A stretch of DNA of 64,000 nucleotides, from contig JACPVR010000028.1 in assembly GCA_016197405.1 (NCBI GenBank), forward strand, positions 1-64,000, given 5' to 3'. The stretch is from Mycobacterium sp. Its GTDB lineage: Bacteria > Actinomycetota > Actinomycetes > Mycobacteriales > Mycobacteriaceae. The position numbers were made by a program, and so were the translations under genes. Of this stretch, positions 8,023 through 18,604 are shown in pieces. Each line of letters begins with the position of its first letter. The first letter of the stretch is position 1. A model generated the notes under the pieces. The model made no database searches and was not told the DNA's origin. It saw nothing but the letters and a program-made list of their open reading frames with translations.

Positions 8023-9201
8023 ATGACGACGTCGGTGATCGTTGCTGGGGCACGTACCCCGATCGGAAAATTGAGTGGATCGCTGAAGGATTTCTCCGGT
8101 TCCGATCTGGGCACGATCGCCATCAAGGGCGCGCTGGAGAAGGCCGGAGTGGCCGCTTCGCTCGTCGACTACGTGATCATGGGCCAGGTGCTGACCGCCG
8201 GTGCGGGCCAGATGCCTGCCCGGCAGTCAGCCGTCGGAGCCGGCATCGGGTGGGATGTCCCCGCGCTGACCATCAACAAGATGTGCCTGTCCGGAATCGA
8301 TGCCATCGCACTGGCTGACCAGCTGATTCGCGCCGGAGAGTTCGATGTGGTGGTGGCCGGCGGCCAGGAGTCGATGACCAAGGCCCCGCACCTGCTCATG
8401 GACAGCCGGTCCGGTTACAAGTACGGCGACGTCACCGTGCGCGATCACCTCGCCTACGACGGGCTGCACGACGTTTTCACTGATCAGCCCATGGGGGCGC
8501 TGACCGAACAGCGCAACGACACCGACAAGTTCACCCGCGCCGAGCAGGATGAGTTTGCCGCCGCATCACATCGCAAGGCCGCCGCCGCCTGGAAGGACGG
8601 CGTCTTCGCCGAGGAAGTGGTGCCGGTTTCGATCCCGCAGCGCAAGGGCGAACCCCTCGAATTCGCCGAGGACGAGGGCATTCGTGCCAACACCACGGCG
8701 GAGTCGTTGGCCGGGCTCAAACCGGCCTTCCGCAAGGACGGCACCATCACCGCGGGTTCGGCATCGCAGATCTCCGACGGTGCCTGCGCTGTCGTGGTGA
8801 TGCGCAAGGAGAAGGCCGAGGAGCTCGGCCTGGAGTGGCTGTGCGAGATCGGTGCCCATGGCGTTGTGGCCGGCCCGGATTCCACACTGCAGTCCCAGCC
8901 CGCCAACGCGATCAAGAAAGCGGTTGCCCGAGAAGGCATCTCGGTCGACCAGCTCGACGTCATCGAGATCAACGAGGCATTCGCGGCGGTGTCGCTGGCC
9001 TCCACCAGGGAACTCGGTGTCGCCCCGGAGAAGGTCAACGTCAATGGCGGCGCCATCGCCGTCGGTCACCCCATCGGGATGTCGGGTGCGCGCATCACGC
9101 TGCATGCCGCCCTCGAGCTCAAGCGCAACGGCGGTCACTACGCCGTCGCCGCGCTCTGCGGGGCGGGCGGACAGGGCGACGCGCTGATCCTGCGCCGCTG
9201 A
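8023..9201 (+). CDS. fadA4: Acetyl-CoA acetyltransferase (thiolase)
   Basis: 392-residue biosynthetic-type thiolase. Nucleophile Cys88 lies in NKMCLSG, His349 in GGAIAVGHPIG and the second catalytic Cys379 in ALCGAGGQGD, the complete thiolase set. It joins two acetyl-CoA or splits acetoacetyl-CoA. The ATG at 8023 has GGAGG six bases upstream; the frame is open much further 5' but without family similarity. Homolog of Rv1323. Confidence 0.95.
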   Translation: MTTSVIVAGARTPIGKLSGSLKDFSGSDLGTIAIKGALEKAGVAASLVDYVIMGQVLTAGAGQMPARQSAVGAGIGWDVPALTINKMCLSGIDAIALADQLIRAGEFDVVVAGGQESMTKAPHLLMDSRSGYKYGDVTVRDHLAYDGLHDVFTDQPMGALTEQRNDTDKFTRAEQDEFAAASHRKAAAAWKDGVFAEEVVPVSIPQRKGEPLEFAEDEGIRANTTAESLAGLKPAFRKDGTITAGSASQISDGACAVVVMRKEKAEELGLEWLCEIGAHGVVAGPDSTLQSQPANAIKKAVAREGISVDQLDVIEINEAFAAVSLASTRELGVAPEKVNVNGGAIAVGHPIGMSGARITLHAALELKRNGGHYAVAALCGAGGQGDALILRR

Positions 9202-9262
9202 CCTGGGCTTGTTGCTACGACGGTTCGTAGTAGCTGGCGCGTAGGTCAGGCACAATGGCTGC

Positions 9263-9661
9263 ATGACTGGCGAATCGGCACAGGCCACCGCATCGAGTTT
9301 CGACATTCGCACCGTCGCGGGCCGGTTCCGGCTCGTCGCCTTCGCCGAGGCGGTGAGCTGGGCCGGACTGCTGATCGGGATGTATTTCAAGTACCTGGGC
9401 ACCCCCCGTACCGAGATCGGTGTGCAGATCTTCGGCATGGCCCACGGCCTGATCTTCATCGCCTTCGTGATCGCCGCGATATTCGCCGGTATCAGCTTCG
9501 GCTGGAATGCCATGACATGGTTGCTGGCGTTGCTGGCGAGCATCGTTCCACTCGGCAGTGTGATCTTCCTCATATGGGCAGATCGGACGGCCCGATTGAC
9601 CGAAATCTCCGGTGCCGACGCCATCGCGCAGAGGGCCGGTTCCGCACCCGAGCCGACATGA
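9263..9661 (+). CDS. DUF3817 membrane protein
   Basis: 132 residues with three predicted helices: LVAFAEAVSWAGLLIGMYF, FGMAHGLIFIAFVIAAIFAG and AMTWLLALLASIVPLGSVIF. The HG in the second helix and the E in the first are typical of DUF3817 proteins. No Shine-Dalgarno sequence; CACAAT six bases before the ATG could be the -10 of a leaderless transcript. A paralog of the same family lies at 31986-32339. Function unknown. Confidence 0.82.
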   Translation: MTGESAQATASSFDIRTVAGRFRLVAFAEAVSWAGLLIGMYFKYLGTPRTEIGVQIFGMAHGLIFIAFVIAAIFAGISFGWNAMTWLLALLASIVPLGSVIFLIWADRTARLTEISGADAIAQRAGSAPEPT

Positions 9662-12600
9662 CAGACTTGTCTGCGTGACACGACCCGGTTCTTCCCGTCC
9701 CGCGGGACTCTCCCCGATCGCGGCCTCGATGGCAGGCGCTGTCGACCTGTCCGGCCTCAAACAGCGTGCGACCCAAGGCCCGGCCGCGGGTGAACGCCCC
9801 ACGGGCCCGGGCGCCGGCGTCGAGATCACCGAGGCGAATTTCGAGTCCGAAGTCCTGGTGCGGTCCGGGCAGCTGCCGGTCGTGGTGGTGCTGTGGTCGC
9901 CCCGCAGCGACGCCAGCGCACAGCTGGCCGACGTGCTGGCCGGGCTGGCGGCCGACGACAACGGCAAGTGGGTGCTGGCGAGCGTCAACGTCGACACCAC
10001 CGCCCGGGTGGCGCAGGCATTCGGAGTCCAGGCCATCCCGACCGTCGTCGCCCTGGCCGGCGGACAGCCCATCGCGAGCTTCCAGGGCACCCAGCCGGCC
10101 GACCAGCTGCGCAAGTGGATCGACTCCCTGCTGCAGGCCACCGCGGGAAAGCTGGCGGGCGGTTCGGCGGACGGCGAGCCCGAGCAGGTCGACCCGGCTG
10201 TCGCGACCGCACGCGATCATCTCGACAACGGTGACTTCGATGCCGCCAAGGCCGCCTACGAGGCGATTCTGGCCACCGACCCCGGCCACGAGGAAGCCAA
10301 GGCCGCGGTGCGCCAGATCGGCTTCCTCTCGCGTGCCACCGCGACGTCCCCCGATGCGGTCGCGGTCGCCGATGCCGCGCCGGACGATATCGAGGCTGCC
10401 TTTGCCGCTGCCGACGCACAGCTGCTGGCCCAGGACGTCTCGGGAGCCTTCAATCGGCTCATCGCGCTGGTCAAGAAGACCGCAGGCGATGACCGTGCGA
10501 AGGTGCGGGCGCGCCTCGTCGAGCTCTTCGAGCTGTTCGACCCGACCGACCCGGACGTCATCGCCGGCCGACGCAACCTCGCCAACGCCCTGTTTTAACG
10601 AGCGGTTTGGGCGTGTTTTGCCACGCACAGCGTGGCAAAACACGCCCAGCCAGAGCGCCGAGTTGGGCGGCAGGACGAGCGTCGCCGACGCCGACCGGCC
10701 GTGCCAGGGGTCTGCAGTGGCCTCGACACCGCCCAGGTTGCCCGCCCCGCCGCCGTTGTAGACCGTGGCATCGGTGTTGAGCACCTCACGCCAGCGCCCG
10801 GTGTGTGGCAGGCCGAGCCGGTAACTGCTGTGTTCGTTGCCGGAGAAGTTGAAAACGCAGGCCATTGTCGAGCCGTCGTCGCCGAACCGCAGGAAGCTCA
10901 GCACGTTGTTGCCGGAATCGTTGGCGTCGATCCAGGAGTAGCCCTCGGGGCGGGTGTCCTGACTCCATAACGCCCGGCTGTCCCGGTAGATGGCGTTGAT
11001 GTCTTTGACCATGTTCTGGATGCCGCCGGAGAAGCTGTTCTCGTCGAGCTGGAACCAGTCGACCCCGCGCTCCTCGGACCATTCGGCGCGCTGGCCGAAT
11101 TCCTGACCCATGAACAACAGCTGCTTGCCCGGATGCGCCCACTGGTAGGCCAGCAGGCTGCGCAGCCCCGCGGCCTTCACGTGGTCGTTGCCCGGCATCC
11201 GGCCCCACAGCGTGCCCTTGCCGTGCACCACTTCGTCATGGCTGATCGGCAGGACGTAATTCTCGCTGAAGGCATACAGCATCGAGAAGGTCATCTCGTG
11301 GTGGTGAAAGCTGCGGTAGATCGGATCACGACTGATGTAATCCAGCGTGTCGTTCATCCAGCCCATGTTCCACTTCATCGAGAAGCCAAGCCCGCCAAGG
11401 TTTGTCGGGCGAGTGACACCGGGCCACGACGTCGACTCCTCGGCAACGGTGACGATGCCGGGTGCCATCTTGTGCACCGTGGCGTTCATCTCCTGCAGGA
11501 ACTGCACTGCCTCGAGGTTCTCCCGGCCGCCGTAGATGTTGGGCGTCCAGCCGTCGGCCGGCCGTGAGTAGTCCAGGTAGAGCATCGAGGCCACCGCGTC
11601 GACGCGCAGGCCGTCGATGTGGAACTCCTGGAGCCAGAACAGTGCATTGGCCACCAGGAAGTTGCGCACCTCGCGCCGGCCGAAGTCGAAAACGTATGTT
11701 CCCCAGTCCAGTTGCTCACCGCGGCGGGGGTCTGCGTGCTCGTACAGCGGCGTGCCGTCGAACCGGCCCAATGCCCAGGAGTCCTTGGGGAAGTGCGCGG
11801 GCACCCAGTCGACGATGACGCCGATACCGGCCTGATGCAGCCGGTCCACCAGATAGCGGAAGTCATCGGGTGAACCGAACCGCGATGACGGCGCGTAGTA
11901 CGAGGTGACCTGGTAGCCCCAGGACGGGCCGAACGGATGCTCGGCCACCGGCAGCAGCTCCACATGCGTGAAACCCTGCGCGACAACATAGTCCGACAGT
12001 TGTTCGGCGAGGTCGCGGTAGGACAGCCCGGGCCGCCAGGAACCGATGTGCACCTCGTAGGTGCTCATCGGTTCGAACACCGGATTCTTGGCCGCCCGTT
12101 GCGCCATCCAGTCGTCATCGCTCCAGGTATAGGTACTGGAGAAGACGCGCGACGCGGTCTGCGGCGGGACCTCGGTGGCGAACGCCATCGGATCGGCCCG
12201 GTCGGTGACGCTGCCGTCGGCGCCGTGCACGCGGTATTTGTACAACCCGTCGGCCGGGAAGTCCGGCCAGAACAGTTCCCACACCCCGCTGGAACCCAGC
12301 GCGCGCAACGGCGCCTGGTTTCCGTCCCAGTGATTGAAGTCGCCGACCAGGGTGACGCCCTTGGCATTGGGCGCCCAGACTGCGAACGACACACCCTCGA
12401 CCACACCGTCGGGGGTGGTGAACGAACGCGGGTGCGCACCCAGGACGTCCCACAGTTGCTCATGCCTGCCCTCGGCGAACAGGTGCAGGTCCATCTCGCC
12501 CAGGGTGGGCAGGAACCGGTAGCCGTCGGCGACGGTCAGCGTGTCGGACCCGTAGCTGACCTCCAGGCGGTAGTCGGCGAGGTCGGTGAACGGCACCGCC

Positions 12601-12824
12601 ACGGCGAAAATGCCGGAGTCGATGTGTTGCAACGGATAACGCACGCCGCCGATCAGTGCGGTCACTTCGGTGGCGTGCGGGCGCAGCGCCCTGATCACCG
12701 TGTGGTCGCCGTACTCGTGCGCGCCCAGCACGGAGTGCGGGTCGTGGTGCACGCCGGCAACCAGTCGCTGCACCTCGGATGGGTCGGGGCTCAGGTAAGA
12801 GCTGGTGGTCTCGGTGCGAGTCAT
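9570..12824 (-). CDS. glgB: 1,4-alpha-glucan branching enzyme with abnormal C-terminal extension
   Basis: GlgB forms alpha-1,6 branches in glycogen-like alpha-glucan. An N-terminal CBM48-type region (DFNHWDGNQAPLRAL) precedes the GH13 barrel with nucleophile Asp near residue 408 (GLRVDAV) and Glu near 461 (VAEEST), then YQWAHPGKQLLFMGQEFGQ. The enzyme should stop soon after LVLPPNSALWL, at about residue 725-730 as in other GlgBs. Here no stop occurs: the frame continues through the 17-bp hairpin and antisense to the whole thioredoxin-like gene to give 1084 residues. ATG at 12824 has GAAAGGAG overlapping the glgE stop, so glgE-glgB is an operon. Homolog of Rv1326c. Confidence 0.85.
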   Translation of the reverse strand: MTRTETTSSYLSPDPSEVQRLVAGVHHDPHSVLGAHEYGDHTVIRALRPHATEVTALIGGVRYPLQHIDSGIFAVAVPFTDLADYRLEVSYGSDTLTVADGYRFLPTLGEMDLHLFAEGRHEQLWDVLGAHPRSFTTPDGVVEGVSFAVWAPNAKGVTLVGDFNHWDGNQAPLRALGSSGVWELFWPDFPADGLYKYRVHGADGSVTDRADPMAFATEVPPQTASRVFSSTYTWSDDDWMAQRAAKNPVFEPMSTYEVHIGSWRPGLSYRDLAEQLSDYVVAQGFTHVELLPVAEHPFGPSWGYQVTSYYAPSSRFGSPDDFRYLVDRLHQAGIGVIVDWVPAHFPKDSWALGRFDGTPLYEHADPRRGEQLDWGTYVFDFGRREVRNFLVANALFWLQEFHIDGLRVDAVASMLYLDYSRPADGWTPNIYGGRENLEAVQFLQEMNATVHKMAPGIVTVAEESTSWPGVTRPTNLGGLGFSMKWNMGWMNDTLDYISRDPIYRSFHHHEMTFSMLYAFSENYVLPISHDEVVHGKGTLWGRMPGNDHVKAAGLRSLLAYQWAHPGKQLLFMGQEFGQRAEWSEERGVDWFQLDENSFSGGIQNMVKDINAIYRDSRALWSQDTRPEGYSWIDANDSGNNVLSFLRFGDDGSTMACVFNFSGNEHSSYRLGLPHTGRWREVLNTDATVYNGGGAGNLGGVEATADPWHGRSASATLVLPPNSALWLGVFCHAVRGKTRPNRSLKQGVGEVASAGDDVRVGRVEQLEELDEARPHLRTVIACGLLDQRDEPIEGSRDVLGQQLCVGSGKGSLDIVRRGIGDRDRIGGRRGGTREEADLAHRGLGFLVAGVGGQNRLVGGLGGIEVTVVEMIACGRDSRVDLLGLAVRRTARQLSRGGLQQGVDPLAQLVGRLGALEARDGLSAGQGDDGRDGLDSECLRHPGGGVDVDARQHPLAVVVGRQPGQHVGQLCAGVAAGRPQHHHDRQLPGPHQDFGLEIRLGDLDAGARARGAFTRGRALGRTLFEAGQVDSACHRGRDRGESRGTGRTGSCHADKSVMSARVRNRPSARWRRHRRFRSIGPSDLPI
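9675..10598 (+). CDS. Thioredoxin-like/TPR protein (CnoX/YbbN-like)
   Basis: 307 residues: a thioredoxin domain at about 55-165 (PVVVVLWSPRSDASAQLADVL, then NVDTTARVAQAFGVQAIPTVVAL with the cis-proline) and C-terminal tetratricopeptide-like helices (ARDHLDNGDFDAAKAAYEAIL). The active-site CXXC is absent: SPRSDAS stands where WCGPC would be, so it cannot be a disulfide reductase. This layout matches the holdase/chaperedoxin CnoX. Homolog of Rv1324. GTG at 9675 is chosen as the first start close to conserved sequence; upstream codons are unlike the family. It is overlapped antisense by the long tail of the glgB frame. Confidence 0.88.
   Translation: MTRPGSSRPAGLSPIAASMAGAVDLSGLKQRATQGPAAGERPTGPGAGVEITEANFESEVLVRSGQLPVVVVLWSPRSDASAQLADVLAGLAADDNGKWVLASVNVDTTARVAQAFGVQAIPTVVALAGGQPIASFQGTQPADQLRKWIDSLLQATAGKLAGGSADGEPEQVDPAVATARDHLDNGDFDAAKAAYEAILATDPGHEEAKAAVRQIGFLSRATATSPDAVAVADAAPDDIEAAFAAADAQLLAQDVSGAFNRLIALVKKTAGDDRAKVRARLVELFELFDPTDPDVIAGRRNLANALF
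10609..10647. terminator. Perfect hairpin, bidirectional terminator
   Basis: Arms GGGCGTGTTTTGCCACG (10609-10625) and its exact complement (10631-10647) close a 5-base loop: a 17-base-pair perfect stem. It lies 10 bases after the thioredoxin-like stop, between two convergent genes, so termination in both directions is likely, although no U-run follows. On the minus strand it is read through by the glgB frame and encodes part of its abnormal C-terminus. Confidence 0.7.
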
Positions 12825-12837
12825 CGGTGCGCTCCTT

Positions 12838-14916
<2,079 letters not shown>

Positions 14917-15061
14917 CCGGGCTCTCCTTCGGCGGTGTTCGTCGATTGTGCGTTGCGGTGTCGGTTAACCACTTCCCGTTCCCTTCACACCGTAGTGTCC
15001 GAACACGCCGCGGGAGGTGGGAAGTATCACCGAGCACCGTCGCCGCACCGGTGATTGTCCG

Positions 15062-15067
15062 TAAGGT
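15062..15067 (+). promoter_or_regulatory. Putative -10 box of a leaderless glgP transcript
   Basis: TAAGGT eight bases before the GTG at 15076, with no Shine-Dalgarno sequence between; consistent with leaderless initiation and with choosing GTG 15076 over the in-frame TTG at 15055. Confidence 0.4.
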
Positions 15068-15075
15068 GTGCACAC

Positions 15076-17652
15076 GTGAAGGCCCTCCGCCGGTTCACCG
15101 TCCGAGCCCATCTACCTGCCCGACTGGCCGCTCTCGAGCAGCTGTCGATGAATTTGCGGTGGTCATGGGACAAACCCACCCAGGACCTCTTCGCCAGCAT
15201 CGACGAGACGTTGTGGGCGCAATCCGGAGCCGATCCGGTGGCCCTGCTCGGTGCGGTCAGCCCTGCCCGGCTCGACGAACTCGCAGCCGACACCGCCTTC
15301 CTCGGCCGGCTCGACGCGCTGTCGGCCGATCTCACCGACTACCTCAGCCGCCCGCAGTGGTACCAGCAGCAGCAGGCCGACGGCGTGCAGATGCCGACCG
15401 GTATCGCCTACTTCTCGATGGAGTTCGGTGTCTCCGAGGTGCTGCCGAACTACTCCGGTGGTCTCGGCATCCTGGCCGGTGATCACCTCAAGTCGGCGTC
15501 GGATCTTGGCCTGCCGCTCATCGCGGTCGGCCTGCTGTACCGGTCGGGCTATTTCCGGCAGTCCCTGACCGCCGACGGCTGGCAGCTGGAGACCTATCCG
15601 TCGCTGGACCCGCAGGGTCTGCCGCTGCGACTGCTCACCGACGGCGATGATCAGCCGGTGCTCGTCGACCTGGCGATGCCGCAGGGCGCGCAGCTGCGGG
15701 CCCGGGTATGGGTCGCCCAGGTGGGCCGGGTGCCGCTGTTACTGCTCGATTCCGACATCCCGGAGAACGAGCACGATATGCGCGGCGTCACCGATCGGCT
15801 CTACGGCGGTGACCAGGACCATCGCATCAAACAGGAGATCCTCGCCGGAGTCGGCGGCATCAGGGCGATCCGGCAATTCACCAGGATCGAGGAACTTGCC
15901 GACCCCGAGGTGTTCCACATGAACGAGGGGCACGCGGGATTCCTCGGCGTCGAGCGCATCCGCGAGTACATGGCGTCAGCGCCCGGACTGGATTTCGACA
16001 CCGCTTTGACCGTGGTGCGGTCGTCGACCGTCTTCACCACCCACACCCCGGTGCCCGCGGGAATCGACCGCTTCCCGGTGGACATGGTGCGCAGTTATTT
16101 CGACGACGAGCGGCCCAATCCGCTGTTGCCGGGGGTGTCGTTGGACCATGTCCTGCAGTTCGGCGCCGAGGACGATCCGACCAAGTTCAACATGGCGCAC
16201 ATGGGTCTGCGGCTGGCGCAGCGTGCCAACGGGGTATCGCTGCTGCACGGCCGCGTGAGCCGCGGCATGTTCAACGAGTTGTGGCCCGGTTTCGACACCG
16301 CCGAGGTACCGATCGGGTCGATCACCAACGGCGTGCACGCGCCCACCTGGGCCGCGCCGCAGTGGCTGGAGCTGGCCCGTGAGCTCGCCGGCGGGGAACC
16401 TCTTTCCGACCCGGCGACCTGGGTGCGGGTACAGCAGGTCGATCCCGGGCATCTGTGGTGGATCCGATCGCAGCTACGGGCACTGCTGGTACAGGATGTG
16501 CGGGCCCGACTGCGCCGGTCGTGGCTGGAACGTGGTGCGTCGGAGGCGGAATTAGGTTGGATCGCAACGGCTTTCGATCCCGATGTGCTGACCATCGGAT
16601 TCGCTCGCCGTGTGCCCACCTACAAGCGGCTGACCCTGATGCTGCGTGACCCAGAGCGCCTCGAACAGCTGCTGCTCGACAAGGACAAACCCATACAGCT
16701 CATCGTCGCGGGCAAATCGCATCCCGCCGACGACGGCGGCAAGGCGCTCATCCAGCAGGTGGTCAAATTCGCCGACCGGCCACAGGTGCGGCACCGGATC
16801 GCGTTCCTGCCCGACTACGACATGTCGATGGCGCGGTTGTTGTACTGGGGCTGCGACGTCTGGCTCAACAATCCGCTGCGGCCGCTGGAGGCGTGCGGCA
16901 CCTCCGGGATGAAGAGCGCGCTCAACGGCGGATTGAACCTGTCCATCCGCGACGGCTGGTGGGACGAGTGGTACGACGGCGAGAACGGTTGGGAGATCCC
17001 GACCGCCGACGGCGTGGCCGACGAATCACGCCGTGACGACCTGGAAGCGGCCGCGCTCTACAGCCTGCTCGCCGACGCGGTGACACCGCGGTTCTACGAC
17101 CGGGACGGCGCCGGTGTCCCGACCCGATGGGTCGAGATGGTGCGGCACACCCTGCAGGTTCTGGGCCCCAAGGTGCTGGCCTCGCGGATGGTGCGTGACT
17201 ACACCGAGCAGTACTACCTGCCCGCGGCGGAGTCGGTACGGCGAACAGTCGGCACCGATTACGGTCCGGCCCGTGAACTCGCCGGGTACCGCAGGCGGGT
17301 CACGACGGCCTGGCCGGAGCTGCAGATCACCGATGTCGACAGCACGGGCCTGCCCGACGCGCCGGTCCTCGGATCGGAGCTGACCCTGACGGCCAGTGTG
17401 CAACTTGCCGGGCTGAACCCCCCCGATGTCGTCGTCGAAGCCGTGCTGGGCCGGGTCGATTCCAGCGATGCGCTGATCGATCCGGTGACGGCTCCGATGG
17501 CGCATATCGGGTCCGCCGACGGCGGGGTGGAGCTGTTCTCCACGACCACACCGCTGCCGGTCGCGGGTCCAGTGGGTTACACCGTGCGGGTGCTGCCGCA
17601 TAACCGGCTGCTGGCCACCGACAGTGAACTCGGTCTGGTCAAACTGGCGTGA
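15076..17652 (+). CDS. glgP: Alpha-glucan phosphorylase
   Basis: 858-residue GT35 phosphorylase of the short (DUF3417-containing) actinobacterial type, which releases glucose-1-phosphate from alpha-1,4-glucan. N-terminal FTVRAHLPARLAALEQLS and NLRWSWD are the DUF3417 region; the PLP-binding lysine is near residue 613 in CGTSGMKSALNGG. FHMNEGHAGF, FTTHTPVPAGIDRF and GFARRVPTYKR are further family blocks. Start at GTG 15076 gives the conserved MKALRRFTVRAHLP. Homolog of Rv1328; divergent from glgE. The last 4 bases overlap the next gene. Confidence 0.95.
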   Translation: MKALRRFTVRAHLPARLAALEQLSMNLRWSWDKPTQDLFASIDETLWAQSGADPVALLGAVSPARLDELAADTAFLGRLDALSADLTDYLSRPQWYQQQQADGVQMPTGIAYFSMEFGVSEVLPNYSGGLGILAGDHLKSASDLGLPLIAVGLLYRSGYFRQSLTADGWQLETYPSLDPQGLPLRLLTDGDDQPVLVDLAMPQGAQLRARVWVAQVGRVPLLLLDSDIPENEHDMRGVTDRLYGGDQDHRIKQEILAGVGGIRAIRQFTRIEELADPEVFHMNEGHAGFLGVERIREYMASAPGLDFDTALTVVRSSTVFTTHTPVPAGIDRFPVDMVRSYFDDERPNPLLPGVSLDHVLQFGAEDDPTKFNMAHMGLRLAQRANGVSLLHGRVSRGMFNELWPGFDTAEVPIGSITNGVHAPTWAAPQWLELARELAGGEPLSDPATWVRVQQVDPGHLWWIRSQLRALLVQDVRARLRRSWLERGASEAELGWIATAFDPDVLTIGFARRVPTYKRLTLMLRDPERLEQLLLDKDKPIQLIVAGKSHPADDGGKALIQQVVKFADRPQVRHRIAFLPDYDMSMARLLYWGCDVWLNNPLRPLEACGTSGMKSALNGGLNLSIRDGWWDEWYDGENGWEIPTADGVADESRRDDLEAAALYSLLADAVTPRFYDRDGAGVPTRWVEMVRHTLQVLGPKVLASRMVRDYTEQYYLPAAESVRRTVGTDYGPARELAGYRRRVTTAWPELQITDVDSTGLPDAPVLGSELTLTASVQLAGLNPPDVVVEAVLGRVDSSDALIDPVTAPMAHIGSADGGVELFSTTTPLPVAGPVGYTVRVLPHNRLLATDSELGLVKLA

Positions 17653-18503
17653 GCGGCGGCGCAGCACAGGTCCCGCTCGACGGTGGGCCCTATCATCTGA
17701 CCGCTGGACCCGACGGCGCGTTGTGGGTGACGTTGGTCCATGGCGACGCCATAGCCCGCGTCAGTATCGACGGCGGCGTCGATATTCATCCGGTTGCCGC
17801 GGGCTCTCGACCTTCGGTGATCACCACCGGGCCCGACGGGGCGTTGTGGTTCACCCGGAACGGTGATGACCGCATCGGTCGCATCACCACCGACGGCGAG
17901 CTCAGTGAATATCAATTGGCTTCCGGGAGCGCACCTTTCGGTATCACCGTGGGCAGTGACGGCGCATTGTGGTTCACCGAGACGGGCGCGGCCGGCATCG
18001 GGCGGATAACCGTCTACGGTGAGGTGTCCCGCTGTCCCGCCCGCGGTGACGCTCCGTCGATGATCACCAGCGGACCCGATCACGCACTGTGGTTCACCCT
18101 CAACGGCAGCAGCGCGGTGGGCCGGCTGGACCCCGTCTCGGGTGCCGTCACGGTGCGGGCGCTGCCGACCAAAGGCGCGGGACCGGTCGGGATCGCGGGC
18201 ACGCACGACGATGCGGTGTGGTTCACCGAGATCCTTGCCGACAAACTCGGGCGGATACCGATGAACGAGGCGATCCAGGAGATCGACCTGCCCGGCAAAC
18301 CGCATGCGGTGGCCGCCGACCCCTCCGACGGGGTCTGGGTGAGTCTGTGGGGCGCCGACCAGATCGCCAGGGTGACCGGCGACGGTGAGATCACCACCTT
18401 CGACCTACCGCCCGGCAGCGAGCCGCACGGTTTGGCGATCCACCCGGACGGCGCGCTGTGGGTGGCTCTGGAATCCGGATTCGTGATCCGGTTGCCGCTC
18501 TGA
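17649..18503 (+). CDS. vgb: Virginiamycin B lyase-like beta-propeller
   Basis: 284 residues made of repeated blades with the pattern GPDGALWFT..GxxxIGRI (for example near residues 22, 64, 106 and 148), the seven-bladed propeller of streptogramin B lyases. Residues equivalent to the catalytic His/Glu set of S. aureus Vgb appear present: His219 (GKPHAV), Glu258 and His260 (SEPHG) and Glu275 (WVALESG). It may linearise type B streptogramins; a different lactone or sugar substrate is possible. The GTG overlaps the glgP stop (GTGA), so it is translated with glgP, an unexpected partner. No signal peptide. Confidence 0.78.
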   Translation: MSGGAAQVPLDGGPYHLTAGPDGALWVTLVHGDAIARVSIDGGVDIHPVAAGSRPSVITTGPDGALWFTRNGDDRIGRITTDGELSEYQLASGSAPFGITVGSDGALWFTETGAAGIGRITVYGEVSRCPARGDAPSMITSGPDHALWFTLNGSSAVGRLDPVSGAVTVRALPTKGAGPVGIAGTHDDAVWFTEILADKLGRIPMNEAIQEIDLPGKPHAVAADPSDGVWVSLWGADQIARVTGDGEITTFDLPPGSEPHGLAIHPDGALWVALESGFVIRLPL

Positions 18504-18604
18504 TGTGACCTTTTCGCGGGGGTTGAGCCCGCAAGATGCGATGTACGTTCCGTCGCTCTGCAGTGCACCGCGCACCTGAGGAGCCGTCCGCGAAAGGCAT
18601 CGTC

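Noticed and set aside
9215..9230. Short hairpin CTACGA/TCGTAG after the thiolase gene
   Set aside because: Only six pairs and no T-run; too weak to call a terminator.
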